64,000 nt of DNA from assembly GCA_027943335.1 (NCBI GenBank), contig BSBK01006346.1, forward strand, positions 124,001 to 188,000. The letters run 5' to 3'. This document shows positions 62,290 through 64,000 of the stretch, in pieces. The DNA is from Chamaecyparis obtusa (taxonomy: Eukaryota; Streptophyta; Pinopsida; Cupressales; Cupressaceae). The translations under genes and the position numbers were made by a program. Position 1 is the stretch's first letter, and every line of letters begins with the position of its first letter. The notes below the pieces were generated by a model that ran no database searches, had not been told where the DNA came from, and saw nothing but the letters and a program-made list of their open reading frames with translations.

Positions 62290-64000
62290 TTTTAGAAAAA
62301 TAAATAAAATATTAATAAATATCACAACAATTTAAAAAATAAAATAAAAGAAATGTAAATTTTTAAAAATTAGTATTAATCAAATCAGATTGCTTCGGCA
62401 CTCTTATGGTTATCAATCAAATAAGATTGTTCAACTGAAAAACTGCAGTCTGCTCCCGCTAACACACTCCTGCCACTCCTTTGTTTTCTCCATCATACTC
62501 CGTTTATATGGCTTTTGGTGTATTGTCATGTATGTTATGTATGCATAATATGTATTTTTGGTGTACAGAGGTGCATTCTTTCGGGAGGATAGCCATGTCC
62601 TGCATAGGAGGGTCTACTACGAGCCATGAACATTTACCAATGTGAAAATAAGTCTTGTCAGGGAGCTAAAAGCTGGCAGTGCCATTAATATGAGTACTAA
62701 CATGGGTGGCAATCAAAACAATGAGATGTTTAAGTAGTTTTTTTTTTGAATTCTACATTATTTTGAAATATATTAGGAACTTTTCTAAATATAAATATAG
62801 TAAAAGCTTGAGTTAATTTTTTAAATATATTTGATCACCTAATGTTAAAGAAAATAGATTCATAAAATATAGCTTTTATTTATTTTAGTAAATATGTTGA
62901 AATGATTTTTATTTATTTATGATTATATTATCTTTTTAGATAATTTAAAATGTTAAAGTTTATAGGCTAATAAAATATTTTTTTAATTATTAGTAAGTTT
63001 ATATTATAGACCAATATATACATAATATATACTATTGCATCAATTGAGAGTTACATTGTAATTAGACCAATTACAATCTAGTATTTTTTAAATTATTATA
63101 AAATTTAATTTTTATATAATTACATACATTTTTTTTTTAAAATTAAATTGAAAAAAATATTTATGAATTAGAGACATTAAAGAAAAAATTAAAAAAAAGT
63201 AATTGTATTATATCATAATTTAAAAAAGTATTTATTTATTCACATTATGTAATCATAATTGACAATTTTTTTAATATTTAAAAAATATTTTATCTAATTA
63301 AAAATTAATAACATGTAGCATTTAACATGTATGTGTTGTATAAACATTTAATATTTTTTATGCAACTGGGCATTATTTCTTTGGATTTATTATTGTCTTG
63401 GGTAGAGCTAAAGCTTATTCAATAAAGAAAAAATGATTGATCGGATATTTATATTTACAATCTTAGTTAATAAAAAATTCAAACTTTGAAAATATAGGTA
63501 AAATCTATATTGCATAGATATACTTTGTTTCCTTGCCCTAAATTGGTGGAGGAAGGATGCTATGAAATTAGAAGTGTGTATAGATTACAAACCATGAAAG
63601 TAGAAGCATAAAGCCTATATGTTGGTGATAATGCGAGTTAAAAGTTGTTTAGAAGTTATTATATCAAATTACTAAAAATAATAATATAATATTATAATTT
63701 GATTATACACTATATTTAATTATTAAATATTTAATAAACTATTAAAATTTTATTATACATATAATAAATTATATATTATATATGTTCCAATGTTAAAATT
63801 CTTTGTTATTTCAAGGTTTAATTAGATTATATTATAAAATTTTATTTATTATATAGTAATAATATATTATATTAACATTTAATTTATAATTCTAAATATA
63901 TTATATACATTTATTATATTATATTATAATATATAGATTATATATTTAGAATATTAAATTTAATATGTTATATCATAATATACTGAATAATAGATTTTAA
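62290..64000. other. AT-rich DNA, nothing recognised
   Basis: No gene or structured repeat identified. Sequence becomes extremely AT-rich after 62720. Confidence 0.5.

Overview
The window looks like gene-poor nuclear DNA of a seed plant, most likely a gymnosperm (my inference). The protein fragments are plant-like: a peroxisomal-type enoyl-CoA isomerase, a branched-chain keto-acid dehydrogenase E1-alpha piece and a P450 piece. One LTR element has a Ty3/gypsy Tat-type dual RNase H layout and a primer-binding site matching plant tRNA-Lys. Most of the rest is AT-rich decayed repeat. No gene is certainly intact; the best host candidate is the enoyl-CoA isomerase cut by the left edge.

Layout. 1-656 (-): 5' part of an enoyl-CoA hydratase/isomerase gene. 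An inverted broken fragment of the same family lies at 925-1083, and the upstream region between them is duplicated. 1102-2163: one arm of a 1.1 kb inverted repeat whose other arm is at 51433-52549. 2164-7365: unassigned DNA with a 267-bp tandem duplication. 7366-16549 (-): a large Helentron-type (HLE2) rolling-circle transposon. It encodes tandem OTU-like domains, a DUF6570-like region, HUH Rep, PIF1-like helicase and AP-type endonuclease in one frame 2.1 thousand codons long, followed by a separate intron-containing RPA-like gene. The frame is broken only by nonsense codons that C-to-T changes can explain. 16550-24880: mostly noncoding, with a BCKDH E1-alpha fragment and a P450 fragment.

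24884-51428 is a nest of four elements. A long-TIR DNA element encloses an L1-like LINE fragment (25222-25770 plus 49711-51146). The LINE is split by a gag-only LTR element (25771-49705, 3.2 kb LTRs, TSD AGCCC). The left LTR of that element is itself split by a Ty3/gypsy Tat-type element (27482-42789, TSD GTAAC). The gag-only element has a tRNA-Arg-type primer site, a tRNA-Arg-like 5' half in each LTR, and six recurring hairpins per LTR.

52853-54218 is a non-coding long-TIR element related to the outer shell of the nest. 54219-64000 is AT-rich DNA with a LINE 3' end (minus strand), long CT, TATC and TA microsatellites, telomere-like degenerate sequence and two kinds of tandem repeat near 61.3-61.9 kb.

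The most interesting object is the Helentron: its architecture, the tandem OTU modules (the second lacking the catalytic Cys), its possible foreign origin, and its decay by point nonsense with no frameshift detected between the joined ORFs.
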